The notes below the pieces were generated by a model, which saw only the letters and a program-made list of their open reading frames with translations, made no database searches and was not told where the DNA came from. 64,000 nucleotides of DNA, from positions 3,410,001 to 3,474,000 of the forward strand of contig JABELC010000005.1 of NCBI GenBank assembly GCA_028455995.1, given 5' to 3'. This DNA is from Scleromitrula shiraiana (lineage: Eukaryota > Ascomycota > Leotiomycetes > Helotiales > Sclerotiniaceae). Of the stretch, positions 10,956 to 21,741 are shown in pieces. The first letter of the stretch is position 1; the number at the start of each line of letters is the position of its first letter. Both the position numbers and the translations under genes were made by a program.

Positions 10956-11337
10956 ATGTCTTCCGAAATTCCACAAGGAAACCCCACAGACAACGATTAC
11001 GTCTCCCGACCTGGCCACAAGAACGAACCAATTCCCGTTCAAAAAGACGGTGCTGCAATCGAGGATCCAATAGATGCCAGATCTGCCAATAGTGATGCAC
11101 AACTTGGTAAGCTTTTAGTTCCCATCTCTTGGTATTCAGTATTGTTGTATATCTTACAGCCAGAGAAGCTAATGGTTTGGGATCAATACAGAACGCGATG
11201 AGAAGGAGGCAATTGATCAGGATAATGTGATGGATTCAAACACAAGAGGGGCTACCAAACCCGCCGGTACTTATCAGGAGCCGGGTGATGAGGAGGGTTT
11301 ACCCGCGAATGATGGGACGAGTGCTATTGCTCAGTAG
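10956..11337 (+). CDS. Small hydrophilic conserved fungal protein
   Basis: Two exons, 10956-11106 and 11192-11337, encode 98 aa with no hydrophobic segment. Intron 1 has a GTAAGC donor and a CAG acceptor, and the join restores the frame as DAQLERDEKEAIDQDNVMD. The composition is rich in Asp, Glu, Gly, Pro and Asn, so the protein is likely disordered. The C-terminal part TRGATKPAGTYQEPGDEEGL resembles a conserved motif I recall from short uncharacterised Pezizomycotina proteins. No enzymatic motif is present. A stress-related or chaperone-like role is possible but unsupported. Its upstream neighbour is the AT-rich element and its downstream neighbour is the convergent BCS1-like gene. Confidence 0.75.
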
Positions 11338-11498
11338 GGTGTGAGTGTTAGGGGCATTGATCCGGAAAGAAGGGGTGTAGAGACACATGTACTGTATGAT
11401 ATAATATGATGGAGTTATATAGAATCGATATAAACTCGATTATTGTACAATATATATACATTTTTGTTCTTCATAATAGACGTCTAACAACCCGATGT

Positions 11499-12875
11499 TC
11501 ATGCCGGTACCTTGATTCCATTCACAGACTCTACCGGTTGATATATCCTTGGTATCAAACCCTCAACCATCTCAATAGCACCCTCCATGTTATCCTTATT
11601 GAATAAAAAGAGGCCCTGTATAGCCGCAGTACTGGTATGAATCTTGGGACTGCTCATTCCACCATCCGCATTGGTAATCAAACCAAGTTCTTCCAGTCTC
11701 TCCAAAAATCGTTCTCGTCCCTTCCCATCTACATCAATATCACCATAGAACCTATCCCACATCTCGGAAGCTTGGTACCTAGTAGCCTCACCAATCCTAA
11801 CGGCTAAATCGACACGACCGGGTCGAATCAAAGCTTCGTCAAGTCGATCTATATGATTTGTAGTTAAGAAAGCGATTCTTTCCTCTCCGGCTGCCACTCC
11901 ATCTAAAGCATTCAATAACCCTGAAAACGTAACCGTCGCCCCAGAATATCCATCCGCATCTACCTGTCGTCTATTAACAAACGCAGCATCTGCATCCTCC
12001 AATAATAAAATCGTCCTCGGAGGTAATTTCGTAAGAAGTAACGCCAATTTATCATCCGTCATACCCCTCTCACTAACATTAATGATCGAGACACCGAAAT
12101 CGAATTCTCCAGCCAATGCCTGTATGAAAGAGCTTTTACCACTGCCAGGTGGACCATACAATAAATATCCTCTTCGATATGGTATTCCCCTATCCACATA
12201 CCATTGTTGACGACTAAGGAAATCCTCCACATCATCTACGATGCGTTCTTTCACCCCTTGATCCAATATCACAGATGATAACGGTCGCTTTCGTCGTGGT
12301 ATCCCAAATGTGGTCCATTCTGTTCCCGAACATGTATACATAACTGTCTTTCCCTGGTGAGCCGTCACAGCCAATTCATGAGCCTCTGCGAATATATCCT
12401 GAAAGATATGACGATGTGCATATAACGTTTTCAGTGTAATAGTTTCATGCGGCACACCTGTATTCATATTCGACGAACTCTGCTTTTCCCTCTGAACGGA
12501 TATAAATGCATTTTTATGTCGAATTATATATCGTCCATATCCTGGTTGCATCATAAGTTGTGCTTTGGAAGGATCATCCGATGCGGTATTCATAGATAGA
12601 TCGTGGATTCGTGTAATTCGGGATGTGAGAAATCCTCCATTTGGTCGTGGGAGAGATAGCCATCCTAGGAACCATGGGTAGGAGGGGTCTTGTTTGCTGA
12701 TTTCGAGGGTTACTAGGAGTCGTCGTTTTATTAGTGAGGCTCCTTGTATAGCAGATCGTCGCGCAATTGCAGCAGCAGTTCCGAGACCTGCGAGACCGAT
12801 GCCTCCGGCAAATACGGGATTGTCGAAGAGTGCATCGAGTGATATTAGTGATGTTGGTGTTGGCGGTTCAGACAT
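11499..12875 (-). CDS. BCS1-like AAA ATPase, mitochondrial chaperone family
   Basis: A 458-aa single-exon protein. BCS1 translocates the folded Rieske iron-sulfur protein across the inner mitochondrial membrane during complex III assembly. The sequence shows an N-terminal hydrophobic stretch (about residues 20-37), then the BCS1_N domain containing DPSYPWFLGWLS and ending near residue 200. Walker A is GPPGSGKSS (241-249) and Walker B is ILLLEDADAAF (289-299). A sensor-1-like FLTTNHIDRLDEALIRPGRVD carries the second region of homology and arginine finger. All key AAA residues are present, so it should be active. Pezizomycotina carry several BCS1 paralogues; this could be the true BCS1 or a divergent copy, and its localisation signal would need comparison. 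It is convergent to the small hydrophilic gene. Confidence 0.88.
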   Translation of the reverse strand: MSEPPTPTSLISLDALFDNPVFAGGIGLAGLGTAAAIARRSAIQGASLIKRRLLVTLEISKQDPSYPWFLGWLSLPRPNGGFLTSRITRIHDLSMNTASDDPSKAQLMMQPGYGRYIIRHKNAFISVQREKQSSSNMNTGVPHETITLKTLYAHRHIFQDIFAEAHELAVTAHQGKTVMYTCSGTEWTTFGIPRRKRPLSSVILDQGVKERIVDDVEDFLSRQQWYVDRGIPYRRGYLLYGPPGSGKSSFIQALAGEFDFGVSIINVSERGMTDDKLALLLTKLPPRTILLLEDADAAFVNRRQVDADGYSGATVTFSGLLNALDGVAAGEERIAFLTTNHIDRLDEALIRPGRVDLAVRIGEATRYQASEMWDRFYGDIDVDGKGRERFLERLEELGLITNADGGMSSPKIHTSTAAIQGLFLFNKDNMEGAIEMVEGLIPRIYQPVESVNGIKVPA

Positions 12876-13076
12876 TTTTTGTGATGCAATTCTTTTGTTT
12901 GGTTGCCGCGTCGCGAAATTGAACCTTACCGAGGCTGATATTCTAAGGCCTTTTCACAAAGAAACGCAATTATTTCAATAGTTGACCACATGTTGCAGTT
13001 TTCTTGCTTTATACTCACTGTCGTCGTAATATACATTTGTAATGTTCCGATATTTTGATTCTAATTTCTGTCTAAT

Positions 13077-14970
13077 TCATATAGGTAAGCTCGAGTGAGC
13101 ATTAACACCTAAACTATACCCATTATTTCTATATTTCAACGTCACATAATTTTGAGCATTCTGCTTGTTATCCTCTTTTTCCAAGTTGCCAGTACTTTCC
13201 TTCTCCCACCTTCGACTTGCCATTACCAGATCTTTTACGTTCCCATAATCGAATGCATGCAAATCTCTCCATCCCTTAGTCCTTATTGCCTCTATCACCA
13301 CAATTGTTACAACCAAGCAGTTGATTACGAATATCGCATACACATATACCGACTGACCCAAGTGAGCCGCTCTAACTGTGACTGTAGCATCCACTTTTCT
13401 CGTATCGTTTGCGATCATTAGTTGAGCACTCGCATATGTGGTTAGGAGATCATCTGTCATGGATGTGATGGAGTTTGTTATCCCCTCAAGGGATATTTCT
13501 TCTTCTGTTCGGGTTGAAGTGGAGTTTGACTTGTCGATATAAGTCTGGTGGTCGGAGATACTGAAGTTGAGAGCATTACCTACCACGCTCTTTTTTGGAA
13601 ATTAGTAATGACTGTCATACACTTAAGCTATGATAATTATTTACCTGATAGAAGTTTGTTAAGTCATTTGAATATAATTCATATTGTCTCTCGACCACAT
13701 GTGTCAAATTCATTGACGGGTCTATATCCACCACATTGCTCGTTTCGTTGGCTTTCACCGTGATATTGCTTCCCGCGATTGCAACGGATACGTCAAAAAT
13801 TGCCGGTGTGAACACGGTTTTACATTGCGTAGCATTCAAATTAACATAATCAGCCCCGGCAGCTATCCCTAAATACCGTTCATTGAAACCAGAATCATGT
13901 GCTGCAACTCCAATTGCAACAATGGCTTGATCTCCGTGTCCCACATATACCGAATATTCGCGAGAGGTGCTATCTGGAAGGAAACCTTGGGCAGCATAAA
14001 ATGCATCGCCATCTGGTACAAGAATAAAGTCACTGCTGGCATTGTAGATACAAGTTGTTTCGGATAGATATCCGGTTTCTCGATAGGTATAAGCAGTTGC
14101 CAAAGGATCGGCTAGAATATGTGCATCGGATAGACCAACTGATGATCCTACTCCAAATGAACGACCGATATATACAAATCCAGAATTGTCGTACTTCGAA
14201 TGTTGACGTGGGGAGTCGTTGAGAGGGCTTCCTGTTGAGAGACAATTGGTCAAGAGACCTTGATATTGAACACCGGGTGAGTAGGTGAAGAAGCCTTTTT
14301 CATTTCGCAAAGTAGGCCCGCTTTTGTTGATTTCCATTGGCCATTCTTTGATCGAGGTCATGTTCTTGTATTGCGGAAGGAGGATTGTGCTAGATTTGGT
14401 AGATTGAATGGCTATAGGTGTGATGGCACCTGCCCATAATGCAGCTGGAAATGCACAAATTGTTATAAACAGAAATAGAGGGATCAACTGAGATAGTGGT
14501 AGGCTCCAATTTACAGTTGAAAGGCTGATTAAATTCCAGAAATTGAGAAGATGAATTGGAACTGGCCGTTTGCTCAGATATATTCGTGTGGCGTAATTGA
14601 AGAGAAGACATATTGCCGACGTTTGAATGAGACCCAGTAGACTGGAAATTATTTGGATGGCTATTTGAACAGATGCTCGACTTGAGAAAATGACATTGTA
14701 TAAAGAGCCCCCGGAAATGGAGAACTGGGTCAGATCTGCTGTCAAAAGAAGGATGCTGATGATTGTGGGAATAATTAGAAAAAAAAATCTGGTGTACCGA
14801 TATTTTACTTTGAGTTGAGAGTCACAATCGGGGAGCCTTGCTTGTGTAGGAAGCTGCTTAATCAACCCTGTTTCTTCAGGTGTTAACTCTCCACTCGAGG
14901 TAACATATTCTCTTGAATGCCGTGCGATAGTATTAATTTGAACTGGCAACGCATCACCTCGCGAAGACAT
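13077..14970 (-). CDS. Multi-pass membrane protein, fungal-specific, unknown function
   Basis: Two exons, 14970-13645 and 13589-13077, give about 612 aa. The donor is GTAAAT after a CAG codon. The acceptor is AAG at 13592-13590 with a TTACTAAT branch site, and it keeps the frame open (FYQ|SVVGNALNFS). Visible features are a soluble N-terminus, three hydrophobic segments at about residues 65-85, 98-125 and 155-185, a large polar segment with several N-x-S/T sites (a probable extracellular or lumenal loop of over 300 residues), and a final membrane segment (VYVYAIFVINCLVVTIVVIEAI). A short charged tail follows. This layout recurs in uncharacterised ascomycete plasma-membrane proteins. I recognise no catalytic motif. 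Confidence 0.72.
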
Positions 14971-16561
14971 GTTTTACAAGAATGACAAAAAGATCACTAC
15001 CAATTTCACATTCATACATTCCAAAAGATTATATATATCAAGAAGTCACTACCGAACGGATTAGCAATATGCATCGACGGGGCACAGTATTGCGATGGCT
15101 CGATGAGCCTCATCAAAGGATTCCATAGTGTCCAATCAGGGAGGTGGGAGAGGCATGAGACTGATACCCAGCTGAGAATCTGCAGTGAACCACTGTGAGC
15201 CCTATGCATTCAGCTGAATCATATAGAGTGCTCTTCAACAATACTTGATTAGATTATCGCCCCCATGTATGATGAGATTTTTGAAATATACGCGTAGAAG
15301 CGCATTAATGCGATTGTGGACAGTATTTTGTTCGCCAAACTCAGGTATGAGGAGAGCAATGAGAGACAAGCCATTGGGCGTTGAAAGCATTCTATTTGCA
15401 GATGAATTGGGACTCGCGCTTTGTACAAATATCCCCGTTGGAGTTCATGAAGTAGGGCTTTCTCATCGATTTTTAAGCCGAGAAGTACTAGCTGCCTTGA
15501 GCAGCCCTGGTAACTGGAGAAGGAATGCAGCAAGTGGCATTTGGAAGACAGGTTCCTTGTAAAAGTTGCGCCTCTCTAAATTTAACAAATTTGCTTCTTT
15601 GATGGGATACGTTTCGTACTCAATGTATGTCTTCTGCAGTAAGCAGCACAGCAGGTGACACATACGGTATGATGTTGTAAATATCATTGAAGCATTGAAG
15701 TTGTGCTGTGGTAGCCTCATTCTTCACCGCCTTTGGATATCCAAACCTTTCCACTTTCAGTGTTTTTCTGCCGGATATATTTTCCGCATTTTCCAGAAAG
15801 CAAAGATCGAACATACAGGAACCAAATCACCATGCTCACCACTTCGGTATCCAAATCAGCATAGAGCAATATCATAATGGTTTATCTAGCCATTTGGATC
15901 AACATGCTTTTCTAGGCCGAACTAGCGTTCAATAAGTAGGACTGAGTTCAACTTTTAACCAGGAGACGTATATGTTGTTATGATCTATTCAAGCATATTG
16001 CAATATAATGTCTTTTCTTGTAACCAAAGTTATAATACTATTTCGTATTTTGAATAGTATCAAGATTATTTTCATGAATTCGTATGGTCGTACAATTCTC
16101 GTATACTCGCATATCGGAGGTTATATCGTCACTAATAAGTACCGAAGCAGCTAGTAGCTAGAGTGTGAATTTGTTTGAAACAGATAAACGATTACGTTCA
16201 TTAGCACATGGATGCAGAATATTTTTTTCAGTTAACCTTGATTTTTTCGTCTTATAGCGCTCTTCTTTGGATATATGATCCATGGAGATGGTACGTTGAG
16301 CAAGTGTGAAACGTGCTGGAAACGGATGTAAATCTGTGCGCAGTCTTCAATTGCAGACCACTACTGTTCCAAAGTTATATCTATATTAATTATTCTTTCC
16401 TCAAATCCTGGTTACCCCAGACGTTTTTATGCGTCATAAGCCTCCGTTTCGTATGGTAGCAACCATTTCCTCATATAGTTAGGATTCTCATTTGCTCAAC
16501 AGTCTACTCCATTGCAAACTGCTTTATATATAGAATCCATTCGAAAAGTGTCGCAAAATGG

Positions 16562-16612
16562 TATATATAAAGACTCTAACATCATGCAGAAATCGATCGA
16601 CTTTTATATAAC
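16562..16612 (+). repeat. 51-bp direct repeat, copy 1
   Basis: Begins TATATATAAAGACTCTAACA. It matches 16878-16928 and the differences are all transitions, compatible with RIP-type mutation of a once-identical repeat. Confidence 0.75.
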
Positions 16613-16877
16613 AATTATAAACCCAGTAGATCCCATAGTTCAGTAGTAGAATTTATGATTATAATCACCCCACTGACGATGTTTATCATTATACATTAAA
16701 ACCAAAAAAGATATACCAAGCTCTATATATATATAGATATATATAAAAAAGTATTTCTATCCCCAAAAAAAAGAAATCAGAGGTCTTTTATATATTAAAA
16801 ACATAACGATTTTATAAGGAAAAAAAGTTTAACTAACAAAATTAACTAATCTTGAAAGTGTGCAAGTTATAAAATAA

Positions 16878-16928
16878 TATATATAAAGATTTTAACATTA
16901 TGCAGAAATCAATCGACTTTTATGTGAC
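16878..16928 (+). repeat. 51-bp direct repeat, copy 2
   Basis: Begins TATATATAAAGATTTTAACA. It lies 316 bp downstream of copy 1. The two could be ends of a small decayed element or LTR-like termini; the interval between them is AT-rich and non-coding. Confidence 0.75.
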
Positions 16929-17417
16929 AAAAAGCTTAATGAATTACCGCATAAAAAGGCTGGCCGGGTCTGTAATTGTGACTCGTTGGCACTGTAGAGA
17001 GAATCTAAATGCTTCGGCTATTTGCTTCACCTTAAGCAGATGCGTTCAAAACATCAAAAGGGTTTAATCTGATTTGCAATTCATGCCTTCCATGTAAAGT
17101 AAAGAATAGTATTGCTTGCTGCTGTCTAATATATTCCAAATCTATTATTGGATAACGAATAGTCCCATCTATCTATGAGAAACATATATAAGATGGGATG
17201 AAGCCAAAACAACGTACTGCGAAACTGAGATAGACATGAAGAATTCCCATGATGTTTAGCAAGAACTATTTGAATATCAGACTGTCCACTTTCTATCTTT
17301 CAGTCTAAAGTTTAATGCTTCCAAAATCCACATTGATTGGTTTCTCTCACTTCTCATGGTTTAATCATCACATCCATCGAATTGCTCATACTGCAATATC
17401 TCCCAGCAGCACCTACC

Positions 17418-19604
17418 ATGAATAAACTTACGAAGAAGCTGCGTGAAATAAAAGAAGGATTTGCTAAGGATGAAAATCTCACTCGTGGGAGGCGTGGAGT
17501 CGTACGGGGTATAAAGGCACTCCCGTCAGCTACTGGAAGATACCTGGTTCAAAAAGTTCCTGTCGTACACTGGCTACCCAACTATTCGCCACGATGGCTA
17601 GTCGATGATATAGTTGCTGGTATAACAGTCGCCTTGGTTCTTATCCCACAAGCGTTGGCAACTGCAGCACTGGCCGGCGTGCCGTTACAAGATGGCTTAT
17701 TCGCAAGTTGGTTGCCTTCGGCAATTTATTTCTTTATGGGCACGTCAAAAGGTATTAGCTTTCTTATTTGATGTGCTTTTCAAATACTAAATGATGTAGA
17801 CATTGCTACAGGACCAACGACCTCCCTAGGACTCTTAACCGGAGCAGTCGTACTATCTATAACAGCAAAAGGCCTTCCCATACCTCCAGCCCTGATAGCT
17901 GCAGCTCTTTCGTTTTCTGTCGGCGCAATCTCCCTCGTTGTTGGACTCTTAAAGCTTGGATGGATTCTTAACTTTGTAACTGTGCCAATGATTGTTGGGT
18001 TTCAAATGACTTCGGCTTTAATAATTCTTCAAGCGCAAGTCCCCTTGATTCTTGGAGAATCAAATGTCAGTACTACCTTTATCTCACAAGGACCGGACAT
18101 CCTCAAGCAGATTAAAACCACCCAACCATTATCTCTGGCCATTGGTATTGTCTCCGCTATACTCATTATCGGATTGAAACTTGTAGGAAAATACTGGGGC
18201 CATAAAAGTAGCATCATCAGGATTTTATCAAACACCCGCTCCGCGTTTGTGATCATTGTTTTCACCGGCGTCTCTTTTATCATAAACAGAGAACTCATCA
18301 TTCCGCAATTCCCAATCTCCCAGCCGGTTCCTCGTGGCATTAAATTCCCACAATTACCAAGCCAAGTCGTTCTCCTCATAATAACACGAGCTTTCCCTGT
18401 CTTTATCGCTGCTGCTTCAGAGCACCTCATATTTGCAAAGTCATTTGCTCGTCGAAATGATTACACAATCGATCCATCCCAAGAACTCGTATTCTTAGGA
18501 GTCTCCAACTTTGCAAACGGTGCATTTGGGGGAATGCCAGTTTCCGGATCGCTATCTCTCTCCTCGGTAAACTCAGTGCTTGGAGTCAAATCACCTCTTG
18601 GTGGATTATTTACAGCCGCTATCGTACTGCTGGGTATTCATGAGTTGACAGAAGCCCTGAAATGGATCCCAAATGCGACGATCGGTGCTGTGATCCTAGT
18701 TTCGGTTGGAGAACATTTACCTCCCAACAGTATTCTCCTCACATACTGGAAAGGGTCATTCGCGGATTTCCTAGGTTTTTTCATTGTAATGAACATTGGT
18801 ATCGTCACGACTCCAGAAATTGGACTCGGGTTGGGTGTTATCTATATGATCTTCTACACCCTTTTACGAACGCTATTTTCTTCCATTACTCCAGTCGATA
18901 GATTCGATATTGAAAATCGATTCAGCGGTCTAGAGAGGATAACAATTCCATTGCCAAATGGAATGATACCCCAAGGCACCCAACTTATCTCTCTGGAAAC
19001 CCCATTCATCTTTCTCAATGCCGAAAGAATTAAGACAGACATCCTTGAAACCGTATGGACGAACTATGAACCCACTCCTTTAAGTCCGGTAACCAGCAAA
19101 TCCTGGAGTGATTACCGAGCTAGACGAACAGCTTCTCTACGACGAGAAAATGATGTTAATACCCCAGTTCGATATCTTCCTAGATTGGAGGTGCTGGTTC
19201 TAGATTTTACTCGTGCCAATTTCATCGATAACACAGGTCTTACATATCTTCAAGATCTCAAGGACGAATTGATGGCGTATAGCGGTGATGCAATTGAGAT
19301 ACGTTTTGTGGGTATGAATTCCGTGTTAAGGAAGAAATTCGACAGAATTAAGTGGCCATTAGGCACGTGGGAGGAATCTCAAATTGGGTTGGTTCCAGGT
19401 ATTGATATTCTGTTTGAAGATTTACGGGATGCGGTTTCGGCTCCTAGAACGGTTAGAGCTTCAATGAACGGATTAGATTTTGCGTTTGGCAATAGCAATG
19501 ATTTGGAACGCGATGATGATGTTGCTTTTGAGAAGGAAATGATGAATGTTATTGTTACGAATGTTATGACGAAGGATGGGAGGGCGTATAAAGAGGAATT
19601 TTGA
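17418..19604 (+). CDS. SulP-family anion (sulfate) transporter
   Basis: Two exons, 17418-17751 and 17800-19604, encode 712 aa. SulP proteins move sulfate or related anions across the plasma membrane. The sequence has the N-terminal signature DDIVAGITVALVLIPQALAT followed by about ten further hydrophobic segments, including NGAFGGMPVSGSLSLSSVNS near the substrate pocket. A cytosolic C-terminal STAS domain follows (RLEVLVLDFTRANFIDNTGL). The intron has a GTATTA donor and a TAG acceptor; the join reads GTSKDIATGPTTSLGLL. The ATG at 17418 precedes a typical charged cytosolic N-terminus; an upstream ATG at 17337 would add 27 mostly hydrophobic residues and is less likely. It diverges from the SUL1/SUL2 nutrient transporters in its short C-terminus, so specificity is open. 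Confidence 0.9.
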
Positions 19605-19702
19605 GTAGGGATGCGTTTGGTTGAATATCTATGGTTATTTGTAAATTCTTTTTCTTACTTTAGAGATCTAAGTGCTGGTCGTGGTCGTTCTATACTACAC
19701 AT

Positions 19703-21741
19703 TCATTTATCCTTCGCCCCTATCCTCACCAAGTCTCCAAACCTACTCCCCACTTGGCCAGCCAACAAAGCTGGATTCCCCACTTCCACCACCTCTCCCG
19801 AATCCATCACAACAACCCGATCAAAATTCATAATCATATCCAATCGATGACTAACGGCAATAACAGTATACTTTGCAAACGCATCCCGAATAATCTGTTT
19901 AATAACCTTTTCCGTCTCATGATCAACACTCAAGCTAACTTCATCTAAAAGCAAAATTCCTTTCTCTCCCACAGATCCTCCGTGTCGTCCCCGCATTCGT
20001 CGCCGAAGTAACGCTCGTCCAACAGAAATTAGTTGTCGTTGTCCCATACTAAGTCTCCCAGACCTCATCTCCGCATTCAAACCATCACGATCATTAACAA
20101 AGTTCCAAAGACCAATAGTCTAAACCACGAACTCGCATTCTTTTGGGGTAGAAATATTACTTGGATTGAGATAGGCCATGAATGTGAATCCATCGGGTAA
20201 AAAGACGGATTCTTGAGGTACAGCAATAATCCTTTGCCGTAAAGTAGATCGATCGATGCGATTGAGAGGGGTGTTATCAGTAGTTATGGTACCACCGTTG
20301 GGGGGTAGTAGAGGGTCAAGGAGCTTGAGGAGAAGGGCAATGAGACCTGATTTTCCACTTCCTGTTCGACCGCAAATAGCTGCTTTCTCGCCTGAGCGGA
20401 TTCTTAGGTTAACGCTGCGGAGTGCAAGGTTAGGTCTGATCTTCAGCACTGTATGGTAAGTTAGAATTAAGTGAGACATATTGTGCTCCTAGTATCTAAA
20501 GCTCTTACTCGTAGGCTGCAGATACTTCTTTCAATTCCACCACCCCAAATTCAAGCCACTGTGGAGATGGAATAATGGTTTCTTCATCTTTGTCTTCTGG
20601 AATGATAGTCTCACTGAACGTTTTCAATCTAGCAACCGCACCAATTAAAGTTTGCAACTTTGTATAGAAGAAGACTATGCCGAAAAGGTTCTCCCCAAGA
20701 GTGATAAGACTGAATAAAGATGCACCGGCGAAAGCAGAATTAGAGTGAAGGCGAACCGAAAGAGTCACCATAGCTACTGCGAGTACCATGACTACGAGAC
20801 CAAGAACTAGATTCAACCACTCTTGTAGAATCAGAACAAGATAAGCAGGTCTTTGGCTAGTATCGAGCAATCGAACATTTTTCCGAAGGTCGTTCGAGAC
20901 GTAACCTGCGTATTGTTAGCACCAGCTACACACTCTAAGATTCCATCTGTATTTCTGTGTCGGACCAAAAAGATTTTGTGATCGACTCAGTGAATATCTT
21001 ACACAAAATAGAGTACTCAATGTAGAGTCCGGTAGCTCTGTATTTACAAGGTTCAGATCCTGCGAAAATAGATTTGTGATAACTCCAGTATTGGTCTTGG
21101 TGAAAAAATGTGTTGGTGCTCGGATAAGTGTTCGCAGGGCATCTTGATGTGAACTGGCCCCGGCTTTCCTTATAGCAAGAAACTAAAGTGTTATAGCAAG
21201 CAAAAGTAATGATACTAAAGCACATATTTGAAATAATGCATAGAGAACAGCATAATAAGCGTGAGAGTGCTTTGGATGTTCTGAATTGAGGTCATCGGTA
21301 CAGTATGTGAGCCTTTTAGATTACTAGTAGAAGATGTTAATTGGTGTCAATATAGATTGCTTGACTTTGGTATTATTATAATTTTATAGTTATATCTCAC
21401 ATATTCATGAGTAAAGATAAAGCAGACTCACAAATTGTTGGAAAGTTGGTGAAGAACCCTCAGAGAGCAGCGAAGGATAGACTTAATATTACCACAAGTA
21501 AACCCACACTCTTGGCATAGTACTTGTAGACTGTCTCATCACCAGCCTGTCGTGACGGATTCAAGTCTAGCGCAGGAGATAACTCATCGGCAGCTGTAGG
21601 ATAACCTAGTCGAGATTTCGTTTCTGGTACACTTTGTTCTGATATAATAGCCTCGGATGAGAAATCACTAAGGGAAGAAATTTTCAATCCCAAAAGTCGG
21701 ACATAACCTTGATTTCTCATCAATTCTCTGAAATTACCTTG
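19703..21741 (-). pseudogene. ABC-C (MRP-type) transporter relic, 3' half only
   Basis: The 3' half of a full-size ABC-C exporter. Reading down the minus strand one sees the post-NBD1 linker (GNFRELMRNQGYVRLLGLK), the start of TMD2 (YYAKSVGLLVVIL), degenerate TMD2 pieces, a better-preserved TMD2 end (20870-20505), and NBD2. NBD2 has Walker A GRTGSGKS, Q-loop VPQES, signature LSMGQRQ and Walker B GILLLDEVS. In-frame stops interrupt it at 21460-21462 (TGA, in SFAAL*GFFTNFPTI) and 20120-20122 (TAG, between ECEFVV and TIGLWNFV, where Gln is plausible). TMD1 and NBD1 are absent: the sequence upstream of 21741 has an in-frame stop and no ABC similarity. Remaining introns (for example GTAAGA at about 20507) are still recognisable, so decay is fairly recent. 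It lies convergent to the SulP gene, about 100 bp away. Confidence 0.8.

Larger units (their letters stand above)
14971..17417. other. Gene-poor region with possible gene remnants
   Basis: Open frames of 60-105 codons occur on both strands at 15010-15935, but none reads as a known family and none extends by plausible splicing, so this may be a decayed gene. From 16380 to 16930 the sequence is AT-rich and holds the 51-bp direct repeat listed separately. Positions 17300-17417 are the immediate upstream region of the SulP gene. Confidence 0.5.

Noticed and set aside
15010..15935. Overlapping open frames on both strands, possibly a decayed gene
   Set aside because: No frame or spliced combination gave a recognisable protein; reported only as gene-poor sequence.
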